Assembly (NCBI RefSeq): GCF_030463565.1
Contig: NC_134643.1
Location: 78,799,721 to 78,863,720 of the forward strand
Direction of reading: 5' to 3'
Origin: Pelecanus crispus
Lineage: Eukaryota > Chordata > Aves > Pelecaniformes > Pelecanidae
Length of the DNA: 64,000 nt
Each line of letters begins with the position of its first letter. Positions within the stretch are counted from its first letter, which is position 1. The translations under genes and the position numbers were made by a program. Positions 49,721 to 59,632 of this stretch are shown here, one piece after another. Under the pieces are notes generated by a model, which did no database searches, was not told the origin of the DNA, and saw only the letters and a program-made list of their open reading frames with translations.

Positions 49721-51250
49721 AGAATCACACAGGATGGAGGGAACCACTGGAGGTCATTGAGTCCAACCTCCTGTTCAAAGCAGGCCTAGTTAGAGCAGGC
49801 TGCTCAGAACCTTGTCCAGTTGAATTTTGATTATCTCCAAGGGTGGAGATTTCACAGCTGGTCTGGGCACCTATTCCACTTTTTGACCATCCTCATGGTA
49901 AAATGCTTTCCTTATACCATGTTCCCACTTGTGTCTGTTACCTCTTCTTGTATCTGTGTGCACCTCTGAGAATAACCTAGCTCTGCCTTCTCTTTATCTT
50001 GAGATCAGGTAGTTGCAGACAGCAGTAAGGTCTTCCCTTCATCTTCTGCTGCTGCCCAGAGAGGTGGTGGAGTCACCATCCCTGGAAGCGTTCAAAAAAC
50101 GGGTAGATGTGGCACTTCGGGACATGGTTTAGTCTAGTCTACCCTTGATTGGCTTAGAGTAGACTTGGTAGTGTAGGTTAATGGTTGGACTGGATGATCT
50201 TAAAGGTCTTTTCCAACCTAAACGATTCTATGATTCTATGATTCTCTAGGCTGAACAGACTCAGATCTCAGTCTCTCCCCATATGCCACATTCCTCAACC
50301 ATTGTGGCCCTCTGCTGGACTTGCTTCAGTTTGTCGCTAGTTTTTCTTTTACTGAGGAACCCAGAACTGGACACCACGCTCCAGATGTCATCTCACAAGT
50401 GCTAGATAGAGGAGAAAGTTCACTCCCTTTGTTCAGCTGGTTTCACTGTTACTAATACAGGCCAGGATATGGTTGGCTGTCTTTGCCACAAAGACACACT
50501 GCTGAGTCTTGTTGAATGAAGTTACTCCATCCTAGGTGTAGGACTTTGCTTTTGCTTTTGGTGAAGTTTATAAGGTTCCTGTCAGCCCATTTTTCCAGCC
50601 TTTGGAGGTTCCTCTGAATAGCAGACATGCCCTCCAGAGTGGATCAGCAGATCCCCGCCCCTAATTTGGCATTGTCTGCAAACTTGCTGAAAAGTGCACT
50701 CCATCAAATCATCCAGGCTGTTAGTACAGAAGGGAAGCAGTATTGGCCCCAACATCACTAGCTGAGGGATACCTCTAGTGACTGACTGCCAGATGGACTT
50801 GGTACCACTGATCGTAGCCCTTTGAGCCCAGTATGCCAGGCGATACTCGACCCACCTTATCATCCATCCTTATCTCACCAATTTGGCTATAAGGATGCGA
50901 TGGGAGATTGTGTCAAAGGCTAAAATCAAGGCGAACAACATCCAGTGCTCTCCCTTACCCACAGAGCCAGTCATCTCCTCATAGAAGGCAACTGCGTTAG
51001 TCAGGTACAATTTACCCATGTTAAATCAATGATGGCTGTTCCCAATCACTTTCCTGACTTTCATGTGCTTGGAAAATTAATTTGTGGGAGACTTGTTCCA
51101 TAATTTTCCCAGGCCTGATGTGAGGCTTGATGGCCTGTAGTTCCCCAGATTCCCCTTCTTGCCTTTCTTGAGGGTGGGTGGGACATTTGCCTTTTTCCAT
51201 TGAGAACTTCTCCAACCCCCCTGACTTTTCAAAGGTGATAGACCTGTGAT
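49721..51250 (-). mobile_element. Older CR1 LINE, interrupted by a nested CR1
   Basis: A minus-strand CR1 whose 3' end lies at about 49,721 (AGAATCACACAGGATGGAGG, then GGTCATTGAGTCCAACCTCC). Reading into the body on the minus strand gives decayed reverse transcriptase segments: the GIPQ..M-LGPIL block at about 50,760-50,790, and the KGKKGN-GNYRPSSLTS block at about 51,110-51,180, spread over frames. The copy is split at 50,051-50,245 by a + strand CR1 tail. It is diverged, with indels, and clearly older than its passenger. The 5' limit is uncertain; the SGNH-like segment at 51,560-51,905 may belong to the same element. Confidence 0.88.
50051..50245 (+). mobile_element. CR1 3' fragment nested in an older CR1
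   Basis: GCTGCCCAGAGAGGTGGTGG, then the 3' UTR GGTTGGACTGGATGATCTTA, then TTCCAACCTAAACGATTC and three TATGATTC-type units. The minus-strand CR1 sequence resumes at CTAGGCTGAACAGAC directly after the tail. The insert is about 195 bases, cleaner than its host and of the same 3' UTR type as the 45-48 kb copy. Confidence 0.9.
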
Positions 51251-51390
51251 AGACAGGTGATAGGCCTGTGTCCATCCATTGCAGCACTCCAGTCAGGTGA
51301 GCTATGCCACCATGTCTCCATACTCTCAGAGATGTCACAGCTTTCCACTGTGCATGGAATTCTTCCTCCTGGTTGTACCCCATGCTCTCT

Positions 51391-51409
51391 GTGTGTGTGT
51401 GTGTGTGTG
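51391..51409. repeat. GT microsatellite
   Basis: A perfect GT alternation of 19 bases lies between the CR1 RT remnant and the SGNH-like segment. It may be polymorphic. Confidence 0.95.
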
Positions 51410-51559
51410 CATACAGGTACCTGAGAGGAGCCCCAGTGAGGCTGCTTTTACAAGGGTAATGCAAGAGCCTTTGCCATCCCGTTGTCCCCCAGCTGCTTCC
51501 TCACTGCCTCCATGCCTTCACTTCTTTTCACAGCATGACAACCCTTCCCCAACACACCT

Positions 51560-51905
51560 AATTTAAAACTCTTTCCACTGTTTTAGTGAACTTGTTGGCA
51601 AAGACGCTCTTGCCCCAGTTTGCCAGGGGAATGTCATCCCTGCGCAGCAGTCCTTGTTCTTCAAAAAGGGTCCCGTGGTCGTAGATGCTGGAGCCCTGCT
51701 TGCAGCACCAGCCATGCAGCGTCATGTTGACTGTGGGATGCATCCATTCCCACCTGCACAGTGAGCCCCCTCACTGGGAGGACTGAGGAGATACCACCAG
51801 GGCAGCATCCCCCTCACTGCTATCTCAGGGCTGTCAGTCACCCTTGATATGCTCAGTGTTGCTCTAGTGGTACCATTGGTGCCCTCACGGATGAGCAGTC
51901 AGGGA
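51560..51905 (-). pseudogene. Decayed SGNH-esterase-like ORF1 segment of a retroelement
   Basis: Read on the minus strand, an open stretch (51,743 down to 51,558) gives HGWCCKQGSSIYDHGTLFEE and then LLRRDDIPLANWGKSVFANK. This matches the C-terminal layout of SGNH hydrolase domains seen in ORF1 of CR1-type LINEs and in many repeat-derived avian predictions, where the box reads RRDGIHLT-GK. In this copy the catalytic His position is Pro (DDIP). Upstream, in another frame, LLIREGTNGTTRA resembles the SGNH GTND block, again altered. The usual next domain, an endonuclease, is missing between here and the RT remnant at 51.2 kb. It could be part of the same old CR1 with an internal deletion. Confidence 0.6.
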
Positions 51906-53103
51906 ACTTAATGTTTAGCGTGTGGCTATTTTGGAAAAGAAGAAGAAAAAAAAGGAAAACAGCTTAGCAAATGAAAATGTTAGCCAGTGTCTTTACTAAG
52001 GCTTGTTTTCATGGAGTTTGTAAATAGAAGACAAAAAGAACCCACTGCAATGGGTACGTTTTAGCCACTGCTGTCTTTCGTAGCAATCTTTCTTTGCAAA
52101 CTGCAGTTGTTATAGAAGCCATGACAACCTGCAGGAGTGGGAATTCAACATTCTTGGCTCATTTTGTTTAACAGGGGACAGGAAACTTACCTGATGTCTT
52201 TTCTACCCAGCTTGTCATTAGCACCCACTAGCAGGTGTGGGAATAAACTGTTCAGTCTGGAAGTGTTTGAATTATCTCTGATCAAGAGCTGGTGGCAGAA
52301 AAAATAATAGATGGAAAAGTGGTTGTTCTGAAGCTATGGCCACATGTAGAAACACAGCCATACAAGAGCTATTAGACTATGTGCTCTTGGAGAGCCAAGG
52401 ACCAAGCCAAGGCTACAAATTGTGCAGTAGTCTGTGCCTAGGGATGGAAAACCATGTATTTGGGTTCAAAGGACATAATGGAATAAGAAAATACAAAATA
52501 ATTCAAATGATAACATATAAAAAGGAAAAGTAACAAGCTGTAGGCCAGAAGTAGGAAAGAGTTGCTGCTTTAAGGTAGTTTTTAGGTAAATATTGATCAG
52601 ATATTGCTAACGTTTGGTGGATCTTAATGCTATAAAAGGCACTTGAAACATTCAACATTTCTCAGGATTGTGCTGACACACCATGGTAGACTGTGGTCCT
52701 TCTGCAGTAAGGTGGTGTAGGTCCCTCTGAGGTCAGTGGTAGGAGGACCATGCCTTTAGTGCAAAGAGATGTTTAGCATTCATGTTGACTTCTGCATGTG
52801 GACCAGAGTGAGCATTGGTAAATATGGATTGCACTGGAAGCAGGGAAAATGGGAAATGCATAATCAATATTGTGGTCTGCTAGCTGAGGGTCTTCATCTG
52901 CAGCCACTCAACTGGCATCTTACACATGCAGTTCATGACAGCGGTGCCCAGACAAGAACAAGGTTTCAAAGATTTATACCTAAGGTTGCACTTTGAGAAC
53001 ACTTGGAGTGAAAAGTGAAGCACGTTCGTAAGTCTTCTAAGGAACAAAGTTTAAACAAAATATTGTTAAATTTATGTGTAAGCAGCAAAAAAAATCCATG
53101 TTA

Positions 53104-53154
53104 GACAAAAAATTAAGATTTAAAGGTAGATAAAAAATTAAGATTTAAAGGGTA
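53104..53154. repeat. Two-copy 25-bp tandem duplication
   Basis: GACAAAAAATTAAGATTTAA plus AGGTA (53,104-53,128) is repeated with one substitution and one extra G at 53,129-53,154. It is a recent-looking local duplication. Confidence 0.9.
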
Positions 53155-55215
53155 AAGAGGGCTTGTGGAGACAAAGCGAGGGAAATAGGTTTAGCAAGTT
53201 GCCGCCTGGTATGGAATGAAAGGGAAAAAAAATGGGCTGCAAACTCATCAAAAACACAGTTGTTAATTGAAAAGCTGACAGACCTCTAACTACAGCAGCG
53301 CTTCTGGCCGCCACTATAATAAATGTAACTGTACATTTAGAGTAATTTGCTAATTTGCCTAAGTAACACCCACAGACAGCAACATGACATAAATACATTA
53401 GTGGAAGCAACAACTATAACCAGCTCGTACAGGTTCTTGGCTGCTAGATGGATGGATCAGATGAGCTGGAAAAGATTTACAAAACAGAACAGAAATGGAA
53501 TTGTTAACACTATTGCGGCATACAGGATTTCTTTATTTTCCTATTTCCCAAGAATGCTTTAAGGCCTGTAGATGCCCATACATACTGTAGCATGTAAGTA
53601 ACATTTTAAGCTTGTGGGTGTATGTGTGCACACACCCGGAAAACTTGTAGAGACGGATTACGCATCTGCAAAATGCTAAACATTTCAGAAGCAAAAATGA
53701 CAAAATTTACATCTCGAGTAGTCTTTCAGGTAAATAATTAAATCTCCAACATTCAACATGTAATTATAAATATCTGAAAAGAGTTTCTGTTAGTAAATCT
53801 TCTAGAGGCACATGTGTATTGGGTCCACAGGAAAGACTGGAACCTGTACAATCGGCTTTCCTAATACAGGTGTTACAAGTGTCTGAAACGTATACTTTGG
53901 AGTTGCCCAGATCTTTTCATTTGGCAAATAATGAGTTCAGCCATGTGGCATCTCCTCTGGGCTAGCACTGTTCTCTGTCTTCTGTTTCCGTAACTCTGAA
54001 TCACGCTGTTGCATTTTATTCTTAAGTCCTACTCATGCCAACTTTTGCCACTGCATATTGACTGGTGTTTTACATTCTCTAAATATCCTACCTCTAGGCT
54101 AGGCTTGGGGTCATCACTAAAGCTTTCTATGTTATCAACAATACATTTTTAAAATAAAAACTGACAAGATTGCTGCTGTGCAAGGTGGGTCTCATTTTCA
54201 ATAAAATATTTCTTTCTGCTCCCAATCTCCTGTTCTGACTGTCTTCATCCTGATGCAAATTAATAGTGCAGAAGCAAAGCTAATGAATGCAGCTTTACAC
54301 AGTTTCTGTCTTTGTTTCCTCTCAGATATACTTAGAAGGTTTCTACTGAGCTTTTTGAGACAGGTGATGCCTGCTCTCAAGGGCAGAATCCAATTGATAA
54401 CCAAATGTGGAGTCAGGTAGAAAGTTTCTGTTGCAGTGCTTCCCTCAGGAAGAACCCACGTGTGTGGGCATATGTATTTCTGCCTTCAGCAGGAGGTTGT
54501 TGTAAGGTTTTTCACTAAACATGGATTGTAAAATATTCTTGAACATGAGTCACTTAAAATTACAGTCCATGGATCTAAGGAAGTCACTGAGAAAGCGGAG
54601 CAGGAAAAAACATGGGATAGAGGCAAACTGCGAGACCTCTGGGGGATGTGGAGTTTTGACAGCTAAACCTAATCCCTGTCTTGCTTGAAGGCTTGATCTT
54701 AATGTCAGGGCAAAGAGGGCAGCAAACCCCGCTGGCTGACCCAAGTTCCGACGCTGTTAAGACCTCCTCAGTACAAGCTGATAAAGACCACAGCTCTGGG
54801 AGAAGAGAGCTGACATTATTTTATGAAGCGTTACGGCCAATCTTCTTTGAACCCTAATTTCTGTCAAAGAGTTATCATCACTGTCACAGTAAGTGATACT
54901 TGCAGCACAAATGGCAATTAACTAGAAGTAAATAGTAGAGCAGAAGTCTGCAGACTGGTTTTTAAGGTTGATGAGTTGAAAGTAGTTTCAACACATTAAT
55001 GCTAAGCGTGCTAAATCATAGTGTGCCCTGAAAAAGACAGTAATGTCATTTACCCAAAACCACCAGGAGTTGCAGTAACATGTAGTAGGGATACGCTCGA
55101 TTGTTTCAAATATGTGAACGTATTATATGAGTCGATAATAGTTTGTGAGTCTGTCTGTTTTCTTTTATCAGATTTTCCATAAAACAAGTAATTTGTTTGT
55201 TTTTCACTGTTTTAG

Positions 55216-55441
55216 GTAGCCTGCCCTATGAATACAAGATTGTGATAGCAGGAAATCATGAATTGACCTTTGACCAGGAATTCATGGCTGACTTAATCAA
55301 GCAGGACTTTTACTATTTCCCCTCTGTTTCTAAGCTGAAGCCAGAGAGCTATGAAAATGTACAGTCTCTTCTAACAAACTGCATCTATCTTCAAGATTCT
55401 GAAGTGACGGTGAGGGGATTCAGAATATATGGCTCCCCTTG
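55216..55441 (+). CDS. MPPED1: MPPED1 coding exon 3 (GNHE motif)
   Basis: Encodes the end of codon 112 (Gly), residues 113-186, and two bases of the Trp187 codon. It carries the third metallophosphoesterase block, AGNHELTFD (Asn125, His126), then FMADLIKQDFYYFPSVSKLK and NVQSLLTNCIYLQD, ending EVTVRGFRIYGSP. These agree with MPPED1; the Tyr-Tyr-Phe and Cys in TNCIY differ from MPPED2, from memory. The acceptor is TTCACTGTTTTAG and the donor is TTG|GTAAGC after 55,441. The protein is incomplete in the window. About 115 more residues, including the downstream HG and GH.H metal-ligand motifs, should follow beyond 64,000; I could not find them between 55,442 and 64,000. Confidence 0.96.
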
Positions 55442-56439
55442 GTAAGCAGGTTTTTAAGCATACATTAAAAAAATATTGTTGATTGCTATCACATCAGCCA
55501 TTTCGTATGCATCAGCTATATTTGGATTGCTGTGTTAGGAAGAAAAGTCATACTCAGTTTGATAAAGTTTTTATATTTTCTTGTAATGAATCATTCCTGT
55601 GACAAAATAATGTACTATGGGTTTTGTTAACCAAATAATGATGGGAAAAAGATAGTATGCTCTTAAAACTCTCAGTCAGGAGCAGTTCTCTAACACAGCC
55701 CATGTAGGGGGTTTTTGTGTCATAAAATATGTTTTCTATACTTAGTGAGTTTATATTATTACAGGTTAATTTTATTGCAAGGGTACATTCTTTTTACAAC
55801 TTCCATCCTGCAGATAATATTTAAGGTTCATTAGTGTATACAGTAGTCATTTAAGGCAGCAAGCTTGTTTCAGTATTTGTTTAGGCTTTTTTTTTTAATA
55901 TCCCTCAGAATCTTACTTTCTTTTATACAGTAATAGCTTTCCTCAAGGTATAGTTTAGCTTGTAAATGAAAGTCAACAAATCAGTGTCAACCTACTATTT
56001 CATGGATTTTGCTCAACTGCGTAGAGTGAACACTTAGAACTCCTTGACAGTATGGGAGACAGATGGACTTTGGCTTCCTGACCTCCACCTTGGAGCTCTA
56101 TGCTGCTTCTGTGTTTCTTACTTATGTTACATTACTACTATGTTATTTCTGCTAACAGGACTGTAAACTGGGTCTTTTATGAGCATTCAGTATACATTTA
56201 AAATAAGTAAAAATTTATCTTAAAAGGCAGGTTTTTAAGGGTATCTCTTATTCTTTCTTTTAAAATCACATCAGGCTGGAATGTAGCAAACAAGTTGTCA
56301 AACCTGATGCATGTACCCCAATGTGAATTTTCAGTGTGAATAAACTGTGAAATCTCTTGGATTTTTTTTTTAATGAAAATTGGCATTTTCCCATTTGGTT
56401 ACTTGAGATGGGTGTTAATTTTCTCTGAGCTTATTATTC

Positions 56440-57080
56440 TACATTTGTCTACATTAAATAGCTTTCCTCTTAAATGCACCCTTCTCTCTCTCCCTCTTAG
56501 ATCTCCAGATCTTTCTGGGTTTTTTTCAACCTACCCACCTGCTGTGTTGTAGTTCATCTTCCTCTTGTGTCTACTGTGTATTCAGTCAATGTACAATTTA
56601 CTTCATTTTCCAAATTATTAGGGAAGATATTAGATGGTATCAGTCCCAATATTAACTTCTGAGAAATGCCACTTGGCATCTCTTCCCATTTTGATGTTCA
56701 ACTGTAAATACTGTAATTATGCTCTGTTTACAATATGTCTGGCAACTTCATATCTTCATTGCAATATTCGTAACCATGCACCATATTTCCAGTGTCAGTA
56801 ATAATTTTCCAGGCAGTAAAGTACCAAAAGTCTCATTAAAGTCTAGATAAATTAAATTAAAGCAAAACACTATCTATAAAGTAGCACTAAGTAGAGGCTA
56901 AAGGAAACCATTTGAACTCTCTGTGTATGATTAAATCTGTAAAAATCTGTTGAGAAAACTTTTGTCCACCCACTAACCCATAAATAATGTTTCTGTAAAA
57001 TCAAATCTGCCGCATTCCCTTTGTGCGCTAATCCTGTCATTTTGCACAACTTGTCTAAGCTATCTGGCATGACCTATTCT
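56440..57080 (-). mobile_element. Ancient CR1/L3-like LINE relic (RT region)
   Basis: The + strand shows the reverse complement of an old CR1 reverse transcriptase core: TTTTCCAAATTATTAGGGAA, GGTATCAGTCCCAATATTAA, GAGAAATGCCACTTGGCATC, CTCATTAAAGTCTAGATAAA, then after an interruption CTGCCGCATTCCCTTTGTGC and CTGGCATGACCTATTCTTCA. The order and spacing match the same ancient family as the relic at 39.85-40.42 kb. Between about 56,860 and 57,005 the match is lost, suggesting a later insertion of about 140 bases. No frame is open. Confidence 0.78.
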
Positions 57081-57341
57081 TCATGAAAAAAGATTGCTTT
57101 CCGTCTTTTATGCATCTTCAGGTTATATCTAAACTTCCACACTACATGTTTCACAGTGTTGCTAACTCATCTCCCACCCCCTTATGGTCCTGGAAGATGA
57201 GTGTTGTAAGGTCCTTTGAAGATCTTTGCTTACTCCATATGGGAGAAAGTCTTAATGAAAGTCTTCCAGCCAAACTGGTTTTTTTGCTTGTTATGCAATG
57301 CTGAATGAAGTTGCCATGCTAATTGATGTCATGTCCAGTGG

Positions 57342-57373
57342 AAACAGCAACAACAACAATAATAGCAATAATA
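57342..57373. repeat. Impure trinucleotide microsatellite
   Basis: CAACAACAACAATAATAGCA followed by ATAATAA is an impure CAA/AAT repeat. Confidence 0.8.
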
Positions 57374-59289
57374 AGTCACGCTTCATTAGTCTATCAGAAC
57401 AGCAGATGCAGAAGTAACAAAGTCACATTAGCCAGCCCACCAGTCAGAAAACTTAGGAAGAGAAACAGCTATTTCATGTGGGTTAAACTAGCTGCCGCCT
57501 AGATTGGAGGCTGTAGTACAAACCCGTGCCTAGTGATCACTACTGTTCTTTAGCATTTCTTTTTGTGTCTATACTTCATTCACCCTGAAAAGAGAGGTTT
57601 GTCATAGCCTCTCTGGGAAATCAATCTCAGTTTCTTTCTACATCACAGTAATGTAATCTCTAAAAAAATACAGAACTTTGGTGAACTTTCCATGGTGAAT
57701 CTTTTTTTGCCCTTGCATGATGAATCTAGTCCTTTAGAAAATGCTTATGAACCTAGTCAAGACTTCAAAATGTAGAGTTCTTTAAGATCTCAGAACTCAA
57801 TAAGAAAGCTAAATTTCATGCAGTTGCTTGTTTAGTATCCTAAAATAATTTTCTTGAAAATATGCATCTAGCTTTTTGAATGGATTTGTTTAATTGGAGA
57901 ACTCCCAATTACAGTTTATGTTTGTTGTCTATACATGACTCTGTTTAATGAGAAGGTGAGCTATCTAGAAATTAAAAGACTGGGGCCCCAGATCCTGCCT
58001 TTCCATTTCTGGTTACAGCCCTGACCTTCTGTTCTACCTCACCCTTTGTAAAAATTACTACAAGCTAGAGATATCCCTACTTTATAAAACAGGTTAATCA
58101 ATAGTTTCAAAGTACTTTGAGAATGCTGGAGTAAGGTCTGAGTGAATGCCAGCCAGCATTAACTTAGCGTGTTTACCTGTAGCCATCTGTGGTCTTATAT
58201 ATGACCTTTACACGATTAGATTGTGGTTCTGCTTAAGATGTTTTAGTTGCAAAGTAAACCATGAGAGCTTCATTGGTTTGCATAACATGCCAGTCTCTGA
58301 GGCCTGTTAAATATGTACCATTTGTGTGTGGTTAAATATTTTCAATAGCACTTGGGTATTTTGACCTCTATTCCTATCTAAAACTCAGTGGTTATTTTTA
58401 ATTGCATAGAAGAAATGGGACACTGTTTTGTCTCAGAAACTGATGCTTTAACTCTCCTGGGCTCCAAGGGCAAGATTTCAAGTGCCAGATTGAGCCTCTA
58501 CTCACTAACGAAAATTTAACTGCCTTAAATGGTAATTACGCTAGTATTACCATAAAGCAGGGAGCAGACATTTTGAAATGCAAGCTGCAAAGCACAAAAG
58601 CTGCTATTTAGGAATTAGTATTTGCAACCCTGGTATCTTGGACCACAGATTATCAGTATAGATGATGATGGAGAGTATAAAAACATTAGGTGCTTCATGA
58701 GAAACTTGGGACTACCAAGATGTTAAATGTGTCCAGAGCAATCCTGATTTTTAAGGGCGACTGTTTGGCCTAGGGGGGTTGATGCTTTTGACAGTGCACC
58801 ATACGGTGTTGGTTGCCAGATCTGGATGAGCAGGGCGTCAGTAAGAATGCAACGTGCTTCCTTCTAGTGTAGCCCAGACACTAGGAACCGCTGGGTTTTT
58901 TTCCCCACATAAAGCCTGGACGCCATGATTTTTTTCATAAAAAGCTAGGCACAGAAAGATGCACTCTGGTTTCATCCCAGCAAAACCCAGACATGGGCAG
59001 AATATATTCACAGACCTGGAAGCAATCGTGTGGAGGGAATAGCCATAGTCGCTATGAATGTACAACACAGACTTTGGTTCCTCACTAGTATTTATTGTAA
59101 ACTGGAAAACTTCTGGTTGGAAAGTACTTTTAAACACCCTAATTTATTCTGGACTGCTATGAGAAAAATCAAACTGGCAGGTAGAATAAGCCAAATAATT
59201 CTATGTAATAATTCTCTATAATGTACTTTTGACTGCTAAGCCTTCCCAAAGATGAAGCCATTTTCCAGAGGGGTTTCATTTGTTTTTCA

Positions 59290-59470
59290 GTAACATACAA
59301 AATCAGAACATAGAAATAAATAAAAATTTAAAATATTAATATTATATGTTAATAAATATATACAATTGATACAATAATATAAATTGATGTAATAATATGA
59401 ATTAATATGATATAATTATAAATAATAAGTTGAAATAAATAAATAAACATAACATATAAAGTAAAAATAC
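59290..59470. repeat. AT-rich low-complexity block
   Basis: About 180 bases of nearly pure A/T with AATAAATA and AATATAAT themes. It abuts the old CR1 tail at 59,482. No terminal inverted repeats were seen. Confidence 0.85.
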
Positions 59471-59481
59471 AGAAAGCAGGA

Positions 59482-59632
59482 ACTCCAGAGAGGTGGCAGA
59501 GAATCCATCCTTGGGTGTTTTCGAGACTTGGCTAGACAGTCATGGCTGACCAGATCTAGTGGTAGGGAGTGGTAGGTTGGACTAAAGATTTCCCAAGGTC
59601 CCTTTTGAGCAATGTTTCTGTGATTTTGTCAA
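59482..59632 (+). mobile_element. Old CR1 LINE, 3' tail
   Basis: CCAGAGAGGTGGCAGAGAAT, then TGGGTGTTTTCGAGACTTGG, then GTAGGTTGGACTAAAGATTT and TTTCTGTGATTTTG follow the CR1 3' end order (GAGGTGGTGGAGTCTCCATC, GGTTGGACTAGATGATC, TTCTGTGATTCTGTG) with many substitutions. It is a degraded copy of an older subfamily. Confidence 0.75.

Larger units (their letters stand above)
36604..55215 (+). other. MPPED1 intron between coding exons 2 and 3, repeat-rich
   Basis: This is an 18.6 kb phase-1 intron. It contains most of the mobile-element load of the window: CR1 relics at 39.85-40.42, 40.84-41.3, 45.3-48.0 and 49.7-51.25 kb, an SGNH-like segment at 51.56-51.9 kb, and a MIR/CORE-like tail at 43.3 kb. 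Other parts (36.6-39.8, 41.3-43.3, 43.5-45.3, 48.0-49.7 and 51.9-55.2 kb) are AT-rich and show no gene or recognisable element, apart from a pyrimidine-biased stretch at about 38.6-39.6 kb and a small tandem duplication at 53,104-53,154. Confidence 0.85.
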
